This document shows, in pieces, positions 32,376-40,316 of a stretch of 64,000 nucleotides of DNA (positions within the stretch are counted from its first letter, which is position 1; each line of letters starts with the position of its first letter). The translations under genes were made by a program, and so were the position numbers. The notes under the pieces are model-generated. The model searched no databases. It saw nothing but the letters and a program-made list of their open reading frames with translations, and was not told the DNA's origin. The DNA is from Desulfurivibrio sp044068515 (GTDB lineage: Bacteria; Desulfobacterota; Desulfobulbia; Desulfobulbales; Desulfurivibrionaceae), in NCBI RefSeq assembly GCF_044068515.1, contig NZ_JBIPKI010000006.1, positions 1 to 64,000 on the forward strand. Direction: 5' to 3'.

Positions 32376-33517
32376 AGATTTTCGGCCAGCAGGCAGAGAG
32401 CCAGGTAGATTTTGGCGGCGCTCACCACCTCGTGCAGAGGGGTATATTCTTCCGGGGTATGGGCCACCTCGAGGGCGCCGGGACCGAGGATCAGGGGTTT
32501 GACCCCGGCCTGGTGAAAAAGATTGCCGTCGGAATGGGAACGGAAGGAATCACAGCGCCAAGGTAGTTGCAGCTTGGGGTAGATGGCGCTCAGTTGCCGG
32601 GCCAGGGGATTATCCAGGTCCAGGCTGTAGCCCCGGGCGGCCAGGTTGGAGGTGAACTCCAGCTTGAGATCGGGAATCAGGGCCTTGGCTCCTTCAGCCC
32701 GGTTCCGGATGGCGGCCTCAACGACGGCCGGGTCCATTTCCGGGGGCAGGTGCAGATCGATCCAGGTTTCGCAACGGTCGGGGACGACGAAGCCGGCTTG
32801 GGAAGAGGTCATTTCCCGGATGGAGTAAATGATCCCCGAGCGGCCGCGGTCGAAAAAAAGGGGATCACGACCGAGGTGGAGCAGGACCCGCAGCATCGAC
32901 TCCACCGCGTTGTGGCCCAGTTCGGGCAGGGAGGAATGGGTGCGGCGGCCGATGGTGGTGAAAACCGCTTCGAGATAGCCGTAATGGGCGAAATTGGGCA
33001 TCAGGCCGGTGGGCTCGCCGATCACCACCCAGGGAGGGCGGCAGGATTCGAGAAAGGCGGCGCTGCCGTCGCCGTTTTCTTCCTCGCCCACCACCAGCAG
33101 CAGGCCTACTGGGGGCCGCTCGGCGGGTGGCAGCAGCTGGGCCAGGGTGAGAAAGGCTTCGACCATGGCGGCGCAGCCTCCCTTCATGTCGGCGCTGCCC
33201 AGGCCGTAAATAAGTCCGTCTTCCTGCCGGGCCACATATTCGCTGAGATCCCAGGCGGCGATGGTGTCGACATGGCCCACCAGGTAGAGCCGGGGTTCCC
33301 GCTCCCCCAGGGAGACGATGAGATTGTAACGCTCCTCTTCGACCTCCTGCCGGCGAACCTGCAGCCCTCCGGCCCGCAGCAACTCCTCGAGGTAGAGCTG
33401 GATGTCCTCCTCCTTGCCCGAAGGGGAGTATATGTCGATCATCTGGCGGAGGATGGTGGCCAGGCGCAGCTCGTTGAGAGCCGGCCAGGCCCGGGTCGGG
33501 TCAGGAGCAGAAATCAT
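32372..33517 (-). CDS. M20-family zinc peptidase/deacylase
   Basis: The 381-residue protein has the M20 metal ligands in order: YLVGHVDTIAAW, YGLGSADMKGG, VVGEEENGDGS, VIGEPTG and a C-terminal VAHTPEEYTP. The lid domain lies between. These enzymes act on N-acyl amino acids or dipeptides (ArgE, DapE, CPG2 types); this one cannot be assigned to a substrate. It overlaps the GNAT gene by 17 bp at its start and mltC at its end, forming a compact GNAT-M20-MltC operon. Confidence 0.9.
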   Translation of the reverse strand: MISAPDPTRAWPALNELRLATILRQMIDIYSPSGKEEDIQLYLEELLRAGGLQVRRQEVEEERYNLIVSLGEREPRLYLVGHVDTIAAWDLSEYVARQEDGLIYGLGSADMKGGCAAMVEAFLTLAQLLPPAERPPVGLLLVVGEEENGDGSAAFLESCRPPWVVIGEPTGLMPNFAHYGYLEAVFTTIGRRTHSSLPELGHNAVESMLRVLLHLGRDPLFFDRGRSGIIYSIREMTSSQAGFVVPDRCETWIDLHLPPEMDPAVVEAAIRNRAEGAKALIPDLKLEFTSNLAARGYSLDLDNPLARQLSAIYPKLQLPWRCDSFRSHSDGNLFHQAGVKPLILGPGALEVAHTPEEYTPLHEVVSAAKIYLALCLLAENL

Positions 33518-34028
33518 TTTTCGGTTTTTTCCTTTTTTTGCGGCGGGGGCTCAGATTGAGGGTCATGTAGACATGTTCCTGGATGTTGCCGAAACCGAGC
33601 TTGGTGAAGAAGCGGATGCCCGCCTGGTTGTCGGCGTCGGTATCGACGATGATCATCCGGACCCCCTGGGCCCGCATCCGCCGCTTCATTTCCTTGAACA
33701 GCCGTTCCCCGACCCGGAGCTTCTGGGCCCCCGGACAGACTCCGAGCCAGACCAGGTAGCCGTATTTCCAGGCCGAATGCTGCTTTTCCACCGTGGTGCC
33801 GAGGGCGAAGCCGACGGTTCGGCCGTCGCGTTCCGCCACCAGGCAGAGTTCCGAGTCGCTGTTGAACATTGAAATCACCTCGTACTCATCCCAGGTGCGA
33901 TAAAGGCTGGGGGAGTACTCGGCGGTGAAGACCACCTCGCCGATATGAAAGACCTCGGCGAGATCATCGACGTTCATCTCGCGGATGCAGAGAGCTTTGT
34001 TGCCCGGGGTTTGGTCGCAGATAGTCAT
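33501..34028 (-). CDS. GNAT-family N-acetyltransferase
   Basis: The 175-residue protein carries a GNAT fold: LCIREMNVDDLAEVFHIGE at the start, LVWLGVCPGAQKLRVGERLF as the acetyl-CoA loop (Q/RxxGxG/A-like) and ADNQAGIRFFTKLGFG near the end. The C-terminus is a basic tail (RRKKRKKPK). Acceptor unknown; RimI-like or peptide/amine acetylation are possible. It leads the operon with the M20 peptidase, so a shared acylated amino acid substrate is conceivable. Confidence 0.87.
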   Translation of the reverse strand: MTICDQTPGNKALCIREMNVDDLAEVFHIGEVVFTAEYSPSLYRTWDEYEVISMFNSDSELCLVAERDGRTVGFALGTTVEKQHSAWKYGYLVWLGVCPGAQKLRVGERLFKEMKRRMRAQGVRMIIVDTDADNQAGIRFFTKLGFGNIQEHVYMTLNLSPRRKKRKKPKNDFCS

Positions 34029-34417
34029 GGCGCGGTCAGGAGGGGTTCAGGGGCATCGGGGAAGCATGGTTGAGCTTCCCGACTTTACCATGATGCCCGG
34101 CAAGGGGAAAGGTGATAATCGGCGGTCTGATGGTCATAAAACTTGAAAAGATCGGCGGAAAATGGGCTATAATTGAAACAGGTGCGATGGTTTGAGTACT
34201 CGGTCCGCGGGTTTGCTGACCCCGGTTCAGCGGCCCCGCCGCCGGGCCGGAAATTACCACAAAGACGGAATTGCCGGGCGCGGATCGGTATCGCCGGAGC
34301 GGAGTCGCCGGTCCTGCTGCGACCGGGGTTGACAGGGAACTAGCCGCCGGTAATGATCAACCAGGGGAATAACTCCCGGCGCCTGCCCGCCTAACCGGCG
34401 CAACAAGGAAAAGGTTT
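34029..34417 (+). promoter_or_regulatory. Divergent intergenic region with candidate promoters
   Basis: This 389-bp gap has no supported gene. On the plus strand TTGAAA (34143-34148) and TATAAT (34168-34173) are 19 bp apart. A second pair, TTGACA (34329-34334) and AATGAT (34352-34357), has a 17-bp spacer. Either could serve the gene at 34418. Confidence 0.4.
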
Positions 34418-35191
34418 ATGAGTACACAGCAGCCCGGCCTGGAAGATATTATGGCCGCCGAACTCAAGCAGGAAATCGCCGGCCGTTATTTCGGTTTCCG
34501 CAAGCTGATCGAGGAAGACAGCCGGGATTATGCCCAGTTGGCCCGGCAGCACTCCTTTATTCTCGAAAAACGGATCAGTTTCGATCTGATTCGAATCTAT
34601 CTGCTTTTGCGCCAGGAAGAATTGATCCAGCAATTCCTTGACCTGGTCGGGCTCAACGAGCGACTGTTCTATGATCCCTATCTGCTGGAGTCGCCCACCA
34701 TCCGGCAACGGGTGCTCGAATGCCAGCGCTTCAAGGGCTGGACCAGGAAGAGGCGCTTCAGCCGTTATTTCTTCTCCTGCTACGAAAATCTGACTTTTCA
34801 CGTCAAGGTGTATAACGGCAAATTAAAAGAGCTGGCCAAGTTTCAGGGCGATATTGCCGCCGAGATCGAGGTTTTCTATAAACAGAACAATATCAGCGCC
34901 ATTCTCTCTTTTCTCCGTTCACTGGGGGACAAGCAGGCCACCGGAGCCATGCAGGGCGGCATGGAAGTGGGGCTGGCCGAGGAACTGGACAGCAAGCTGC
35001 TGATCAAACCTCCGGCGCCGATTGAAAAGCTTTTGCCGCTGATCAAACCGTTGCCGCCGTTGAAGGAGGTCAAGGGCCCGCTGAAACGGCTGGTCAAGGA
35101 GGCTTACCGGCAACAGACCCCGGAAACCCTGGCGATGTTCGCCTTCAACAGCACCCCCTGCCAGGAGCGGGAGAATCAGTTGGAGTTCTGA
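34418..35191 (+). CDS. Conserved hypothetical soluble protein (257 aa)
   Basis: The protein has no signal peptide or membrane segment. It is helix-rich in residues 1-170 (DIMAAELKQEIAGRYFGFRK, LIRIYLLLRQEELIQQFLDL) with several aromatic-basic patches (RKRRFSRYFFSCYENLTFH), and a Pro-rich stretch (IKPPAPIEKLLPLIKPLPPL) at about 208-227. AAGGAAAAGG precedes the ATG. I do not recognise a family and can suggest no function. It lies upstream of the Pro-rich lipoprotein and selA, all on the plus strand. Confidence 0.75.
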   Translation: MSTQQPGLEDIMAAELKQEIAGRYFGFRKLIEEDSRDYAQLARQHSFILEKRISFDLIRIYLLLRQEELIQQFLDLVGLNERLFYDPYLLESPTIRQRVLECQRFKGWTRKRRFSRYFFSCYENLTFHVKVYNGKLKELAKFQGDIAAEIEVFYKQNNISAILSFLRSLGDKQATGAMQGGMEVGLAEELDSKLLIKPPAPIEKLLPLIKPLPPLKEVKGPLKRLVKEAYRQQTPETLAMFAFNSTPCQERENQLEF

Positions 35192-35328
35192 GTTTGCCTG
35201 CCGGATAACCGGCAAAAAGCCCGGAAACACTTTGTTCGCCGCGTCCTTCTCTGTTATATTACGAAAATTCCAGCACGGCTACTTTGCTCGAGGAAGCCGA
35301 TAACCACAAGCAGGAGGGGAGGTTTGTT

Positions 35329-35694
35329 ATGAGTGGATTCGATCTTTTAAGAAAAGTGCTGCTGATGTCGGTGGTGGCGGGTTTACTGTTGCCGGTAATG
35401 ACCGGTTGTAAGCGGGCCCCGCAAGAAGAGGCTCCGGCCCCGGCTCCGGCCCCGCCGGTGGTCGAGGAACCGGTAATTGAAGAGGCCCCGGCTCCACCCG
35501 CCCCGGCTTACGGCGTTCCCCCGGCCCCGGAAGCTCCCCCCGCCCCGGAGGTTGAGCAACCCCCGGCTGAGGAGATCATTGAAGAACCTGCCCCGCCGGC
35601 GGCTCCCGGCTATGGGGTCCCGCCGGCGCCTCCCGCCCCGGCTACCGGCGGTTATGGCTTGCCCCCCGCGCCGGGTGGAGGTTATGGTCGCTGA
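35329..35694 (+). CDS. Small Pro/Ala/Glu-rich lipoprotein
   Basis: The ATG at 35329 is preferred, with GGGAGG upstream. The protein (121 residues) has a lipoprotein signal ending VMTGC (Cys at about 27). The mature part is almost wholly Pro, Ala, Glu and Val with repeated YGVPPAP/YGLPPAP units and acidic spacers (VEEPVIEEAP). It is likely extended and disordered in the periplasm or on the outer membrane, perhaps a spacer or cell-wall contact protein. It lies 63 bp upstream of selA on the same strand. Confidence 0.75.
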   Translation: MSGFDLLRKVLLMSVVAGLLLPVMTGCKRAPQEEAPAPAPAPPVVEEPVIEEAPAPPAPAYGVPPAPEAPPAPEVEQPPAEEIIEEPAPPAAPGYGVPPAPPAPATGGYGLPPAPGGGYGR

Positions 35695-35757
35695 CGGTCC
35701 AGCGGCAACCGCTGGCAGCCCGGGAGCCGATTCGGAAAAAATTGACTGGGAGCAGCT

Positions 35758-37191
35758 ATGACCATCCCTGTATCCGCCGCTTCGGCGGCGGTGGAAGCCC
35801 AGGCTCTGTTGCGGGCCATTCCCAAGGTTGATGAAGCCCTGGCCTGGCTGAGCCCTGCCGGTTCCTCGGCCGCCGCTCCGGCCCGGCTGACCAAAATCGT
35901 GGTCCGCCAAATCCTGGCGGAGTGCCGCCGGGATATTCTGGCCGGCCGGTTGCGGCGGCCCGAGGAGTTGAGCCGGGAGCGGCTGCTGCCCCGGCTGGCC
36001 GGGCGTCTGGCTGCCCGCTTGCGTCCCAATTTCCGGCCGGTGATCAATGCCACCGGGGTGGTGGTGCATACCAACCTGGGCCGCTCCCTGCTGCCGGAGA
36101 CGGCCGCGGCCAACCTGGCGGCGGTGGCCTTCCGTTATTCCAACCTGGAATTAGATCTCGAGACCGGCAAGCGGGGCAGTCGCTACTCCCTGGTGGAAAA
36201 TCTGCTCTGCGAGCTGACCGGGGCCGAAGCCGGCCTGGTGGTCAACAACAATGCCGCCGCCGTTCTGCTGGTCCTGCAAACCCTGGCCGCCGGCCGCGAG
36301 GTCGTGGTTTCCCGGGGGCAGCTGGTGGAAATCGGCGGCTCCTTCCGGATCCCCGAGGTCATGGCCCGCAGCGGAGCGAGGCTGGTCGAGGTCGGCGCCA
36401 CCAATCGCACCCATCTGCGCGATTATGAACGAGCCATTGGGGCGGATACCGCCCTGCTGCTCAAGGTCCATACCAGCAACTACCGGATCAGCGGCTTCAC
36501 TGCCGAAGTCGCCGCCGGCGAACTGGTGGAGCTGGCCGCCCGTTATGACCTGCCGGTCATGGAAGACCTGGGCAGCGGTTCCCTGCTGGATTTTTCCCGT
36601 TACGGCCTCGAGAAGGAGCCCACCGTCCAGGAAGTGTTGAAAGCCGGGGTGGATGTGGTCACCTTCAGCGGCGACAAGCTCCTGGGCGGCCCCCAGGCCG
36701 GTTTGATCCTGGGCCGGCGGGCCATCATCGAGCAGGTCAAGAAAAACCCCCTCAACCGGGCCCTGCGGATCGACAAATTCACCCTGGCCGCCCTGGAATC
36801 GGTTTTGCGCCTCTATTTCGACGAAGAGCAGGCCCGGGCGGAGATCCCCACCCTGCGGATGCTGACCACCCCCTATGCCGAGGTGCGGCGCCGGGCCAAC
36901 CGGCTGCGCCGGCGCCTTAAGGATCTGCCGCCCGAGAGTTGCGGCCTGGAGCTGGTCCGGGTCAATTCCCGGGTCGGCGGCGGCTCCTTGCCGGAAATGC
37001 CCCTGCCCAGCTGCGCCTTGGCCCTCAATCCCCGCAAGCTCAGTCTCAACCAGTTGGAAAAGTCCCTGCGGAGAGCGGCGATTCCGGTAATCGGGCGCAT
37101 TGAGAACGACCGCCTGCTGCTCGATCTGCGCACCGTGGCCGACCGGGAGGTGGCCGAGTTGGCTGCCATTCTGCGGGAGGTACTGGCATGA
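35758..37191 (+). CDS. selA: L-seryl-tRNA(Sec) selenium transferase
   Basis: The 477-residue protein is SelA: VINATGVVVHTNLGRSLLP (about 97-115), the PLP-site region TFSGDKLLGGPQAGLI with the Schiff-base Lys (about 300), and EDLGSGSL. It converts Ser-tRNA(Sec) to Sec-tRNA(Sec) with selenophosphate. It proves the genome is equipped for UGA decoding; selB, selC and selD are not in this window. The start ATG has GGGAG upstream. The next gene overlaps by 4 bp (ATGA). Confidence 0.96.
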   Translation: MTIPVSAASAAVEAQALLRAIPKVDEALAWLSPAGSSAAAPARLTKIVVRQILAECRRDILAGRLRRPEELSRERLLPRLAGRLAARLRPNFRPVINATGVVVHTNLGRSLLPETAAANLAAVAFRYSNLELDLETGKRGSRYSLVENLLCELTGAEAGLVVNNNAAAVLLVLQTLAAGREVVVSRGQLVEIGGSFRIPEVMARSGARLVEVGATNRTHLRDYERAIGADTALLLKVHTSNYRISGFTAEVAAGELVELAARYDLPVMEDLGSGSLLDFSRYGLEKEPTVQEVLKAGVDVVTFSGDKLLGGPQAGLILGRRAIIEQVKKNPLNRALRIDKFTLAALESVLRLYFDEEQARAEIPTLRMLTTPYAEVRRRANRLRRRLKDLPPESCGLELVRVNSRVGGGSLPEMPLPSCALALNPRKLSLNQLEKSLRRAAIPVIGRIENDRLLLDLRTVADREVAELAAILREVLA

Positions 37192-38930
37192 GCTTCCCGC
37201 TTTATGGGGCGGACCAGGACGGGGGGACCGATCCCGTTACCGGTCTGCCCGGGGCGGCGCGGCTGGCGGCGGATCTGGCGGCCCGCATGCCGGCAGACCG
37301 GCAGGAGAGCAATGGGCGTCGGCAGGGCGAGGACTTCCTGCTGCTGCTGGAGATCTATCCCCAGGCTCGGGATGCCGAGCGGGGGTTGACCGCCATTCAG
37401 CGGGCCGGCGCTTACCTGCAGTCGCTGTTCGGGAGCTCCACCCCGCTCTATTCCTTGGGGCTGGGGGTTTTCGCCCTCCTCTGGTCCCGGGTTTCGCCGG
37501 AAGAATCACGCCATATGGCGGACATGCTGCTGCGTCGGCTGCGGCGGGAGGAATTCGGCCGGGCCCATGCCGGCTTGACCTCATTGCGCGGCGGGGCCAA
37601 ACTGACCGCCGCCCGCTTGGTCACGGAAGCCTGGCAGGCGCTGGCGGTGGCCCGTCGGCGCGGGCCCTTTGGTCTTTGCGTCGCCGGCGCCGAAAGAATT
37701 TTCCCCCCCCTGGCCCCCGGCGATCGGGCTCGGCTCGGCCGGCTCTGGAGGGGCCGGGAACGCTTTGCCCTGCTGCTGATTCGCCAGGACCAGGTGGCCT
37801 TGAGCAATCATTTCAGCAAGCGGGTGCGTGCGGCCCTGATCCCGGATAGCGAGGTTCTTTTTCTCAGCCAGCGGGAAAGCATGGTTTATCTTGACGGAGC
37901 CGATGAAGCGGCAGCCCGCCGCTGGCTGGAGGAATTCCGCCACCGGATGGAGCAATCCAGCGGCAGCACTTTCTCCACCGGCATCGCCCTTTACCCCTGT
38001 TTGAGCTACCGCAAGTCGCAAATTCCCCTCAATTGCCGCAAGGCCTTGCGGCATGCCGAACTGCTGGGGCCTGACTCTCTGGCGGTTTTTAACGGCATCA
38101 GCCTCAATATCAGCGGCGATGCCTACTACAACGAGGGTGATATCCGCCGGGCAGTGGCCGAGTATCGGCAGGGCCTGGCTCTGGATCCGGCTAATGTCAA
38201 CCTGCTCAACAGCCTGGGAGTGGCCCTGGTCCAGCTCAACCAGACCAAACCGGCCCTGGCCGCCTTCGAAAAGGCGCTGCAAATAGACCCAGCCAGCTTC
38301 ATGGCTCTCTGCAACCTGGGTTTCGCCCATCTTTCCTCCGCTCGGGATGACCGGGCCATTGCCTGTTTTGAGCAGGCCCTGACCGTCAACGGCTGCTCCT
38401 TTGATCTGCTCCTCCAGCTGGGTAAGCTCTATTGTCGGCGGCGGCGTTATCCCGAAGCGGTAGCCCTGCTGCGGCGCTGCGTGGATGACCATGGGGTCGA
38501 GGAGCGCCGCAACGCCGACCTGGCCGCCGCTCATCGTCTGCTGGGCCGGGCCCTGCTGGGCCTGGAGCAGCCTCGCCCGGCCATGGAGGCGGTGCAGAAG
38601 GCCTTGAGCCTCAATCCCAGGGATACCGAGGCCCTGAGCCTGCTGGGCGAACTCTATCTCATCAACGGCGAGGGGGATGACATTGCCCTGTCGCTTTGCC
38701 ATCAGGCGGTGGAAATGGATGGCAAGCGGGGCGAGAGCTGGCGGCGCCTGGGCTGGGTCCAATGGCGCCAGGGCAAGGCTGTTGAGGCGGAGGCCTCCCT
38801 GCGCCAGGGCTTGCGGCTCAGTCGGCGCGATCCTCTGGCCGCCTCCTGGCTGGGGCGGATCTACGAAGAACAGGGCCGCCATCGCCAGGCTCGCCAGATG
38901 TACGCCCGAGCCCAGCGTTGGCAGGGCTGA
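37188..38930 (+). CDS. TPR protein with degenerate GGDEF-like domains
   Basis: The 580-residue protein starts with DPVTGLPGAARLAADLAARM, a GGDEF-type opening. Two tandem GGDEF-like segments follow (about 1-185 and 190-300), but the signature loops read LGLGVFALLW and RESMVYLDGAD, so diguanylate cyclase activity is not expected. Residues about 305-575 are seven or so TPR units (GDAYYNEGDIRRAVAEYRQG, NSLGVALVQLNQTKPALAAF and others), a protein-protein scaffold. It is cytoplasmic. Its start overlaps selA by 4 bp, so translation is coupled; a role linked to selenium metabolism or c-di-GMP binding is only a guess. Confidence 0.82.
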   Translation: MSFPLYGADQDGGTDPVTGLPGAARLAADLAARMPADRQESNGRRQGEDFLLLLEIYPQARDAERGLTAIQRAGAYLQSLFGSSTPLYSLGLGVFALLWSRVSPEESRHMADMLLRRLRREEFGRAHAGLTSLRGGAKLTAARLVTEAWQALAVARRRGPFGLCVAGAERIFPPLAPGDRARLGRLWRGRERFALLLIRQDQVALSNHFSKRVRAALIPDSEVLFLSQRESMVYLDGADEAAARRWLEEFRHRMEQSSGSTFSTGIALYPCLSYRKSQIPLNCRKALRHAELLGPDSLAVFNGISLNISGDAYYNEGDIRRAVAEYRQGLALDPANVNLLNSLGVALVQLNQTKPALAAFEKALQIDPASFMALCNLGFAHLSSARDDRAIACFEQALTVNGCSFDLLLQLGKLYCRRRRYPEAVALLRRCVDDHGVEERRNADLAAAHRLLGRALLGLEQPRPAMEAVQKALSLNPRDTEALSLLGELYLINGEGDDIALSLCHQAVEMDGKRGESWRRLGWVQWRQGKAVEAEASLRQGLRLSRRDPLAASWLGRIYEEQGRHRQARQMYARAQRWQG

Positions 38931-39034
38931 AAGTCCGCCGGGACCGTATTTTGGCACGATCAGGTCCGGCGGTATACCGGGGTATGGCCGGCCGGACCTG
39001 CTTGCCTCAAGCTGCGGCCCCGGCGGACTTTCAG
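38927..39034. repeat. Nested long inverted repeat after the TPR gene
   Basis: A perfect 16-bp outer arm (CTGAAAGTCCGCCGGG at 38927-38942, complement at 39019-39034) encloses a perfect 10-bp inner arm (CAGGTCCGGC at 38961-38970, complement at 38991-39000). The outer arm includes the TPR stop codon. No T-tract follows, so this may be a REP/BIME-like element or 3'-end structure. Confidence 0.75.
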
Positions 39035-39107
39035 CTTGGCCGGCAAGCCGTTAAGCGGATAGAGAGAAGCTTTCTTTAATTCAAATAATCAGTTTTTGAG
39101 GGGAATT

Positions 39108-39794
39108 ATGATGAAAATTACCAAGGCCGGGATGGTCGATGAGCGGCAGCAATACTCCCTGGACAATTTCAAGGTGGGCGACTCCTGGCGCTTGTTCCGG
39201 ATCATGGGGGAGTTTGTTGACGGTTTCGACACCCTGGCCAGCATCGGCCGGCCGGCGGTATCGATCTTCGGTTCGGCCCGAACCCCCATGGAAGACAAGT
39301 ATTTTGCCTTGACCGATAAGATCGCCCAGGATCTGGCCCGGGCCGGCTACGCCATCATCACCGGGGGCGGGCCGGGGATCATGGCCGCCGCCAACAAGGG
39401 GGCGGCGGTGGCGGAGGGCATGTCCATCGGGCTCAACATCAATCTGCCCTTCGAGCAGGATCCCAATCCCTTCACCAATGTCCCGCTCCATTTCAAATAC
39501 TTTTTCGTCCGCAAGGTCATGTTCATCAAGTACTCCATGGCCTTCATCGGGATGCCCGGCGGTTTCGGCACCCTGGACGAGCTTTTCGAGTCCCTGACCC
39601 TGATGCAGACGCGCCGGATCAAGGCCTTCCCGGTCATTCTGGTCGGCTCCGATTTCTGGGGCGGCCTGGTGGACTGGATTAAGGAAAAAATGCTGGCCGT
39701 CGGCAATATCGATGCCGACGACATGCTCTATTTCCAGGTGATGGACGATCCCGACGAAGTGGTCCGCTATATCAAGCGTACCGTGGTTCTGTAG
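39108..39794 (+). CDS. LOG-family protein (cytokinin riboside monophosphate phosphoribohydrolase-like)
   Basis: The 228-residue protein has the LOG/TIGR00730 motifs: VSIFGSARTP, IITGGGPGIMAAANKGA and MPGGFGTLDELFE (PGGxGTxxE). These proteins hydrolyse nucleoside 5'-monophosphates at the N-glycosidic bond; bacterial members may recycle AMP-like nucleotides. The ATG at 39108 has GAGGGG upstream. It stands alone between the nested repeat and the PEBP gene. Confidence 0.92.
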   Translation: MMKITKAGMVDERQQYSLDNFKVGDSWRLFRIMGEFVDGFDTLASIGRPAVSIFGSARTPMEDKYFALTDKIAQDLARAGYAIITGGGPGIMAAANKGAAVAEGMSIGLNINLPFEQDPNPFTNVPLHFKYFFVRKVMFIKYSMAFIGMPGGFGTLDELFESLTLMQTRRIKAFPVILVGSDFWGGLVDWIKEKMLAVGNIDADDMLYFQVMDDPDEVVRYIKRTVVL

Positions 39795-39857
39795 CCTGAT
39801 CGGCCAAAGGCTTGCCGGCCCTTGCGGCTGAACGGTGATTTAAACCGGAGGTGTGCC

Positions 39858-40316
39858 ATGCAACTGACCAGTCCCGCTTTTGCCCACGACTCCTCGATTC
39901 CGGCCCGTTATACCTGCGACGGCGACAACATCAACCCGCCCCTGGTGATCGCCGGGGTGCCGGAGCAGGCCGTGAGCCTGGTGTTGATCATGGATGATCC
40001 CGACGTGCCCAGCCATTTGCGGGCTGACGGGATGTGGGATCACTGGGTGGTCTATAATATCCCGCCCGGGGTCCGGACCGTCGCCGAAAATTCGGAGCCG
40101 CCCGGCGTGCCGGGGCAGGGAACCGCCGGCAATCGGAAATATTACGGCCCCTGCCCGCCGGATCGCGAACACCGTTATTTTTTCAAGCTTTTTGCCCTGG
40201 ACTGTGAACTTGAGTTGGCGGCAGGAGCGAGCAAGGCCCAAGTGGAAGAAGCCATGGCCGGTCATATTATGGCCCAGGCCGAACTGATGGGCCGCTATGA
40301 CCGGCGCAACAGATAA
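39858..40316 (+). CDS. YbhB/YbcL-family (PEBP-like) protein
   Basis: The 152-residue protein matches the bacterial phosphatidylethanolamine-binding family: FAHDSSIPARYTCDGDNINPPL at the start, VLIMDDPDVP, WDHWVVYNIPP and GPCPPDREHRYFFKLFALD. The ligand pocket residues Asp/His/Arg are present. The function in bacteria is unknown. ATG at 39858 has GGAGG upstream. The 3' end overlaps the convergent DUF945 gene by 22 bp. Confidence 0.92.
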   Translation: MQLTSPAFAHDSSIPARYTCDGDNINPPLVIAGVPEQAVSLVLIMDDPDVPSHLRADGMWDHWVVYNIPPGVRTVAENSEPPGVPGQGTAGNRKYYGPCPPDREHRYFFKLFALDCELELAAGASKAQVEEAMAGHIMAQAELMGRYDRRNR

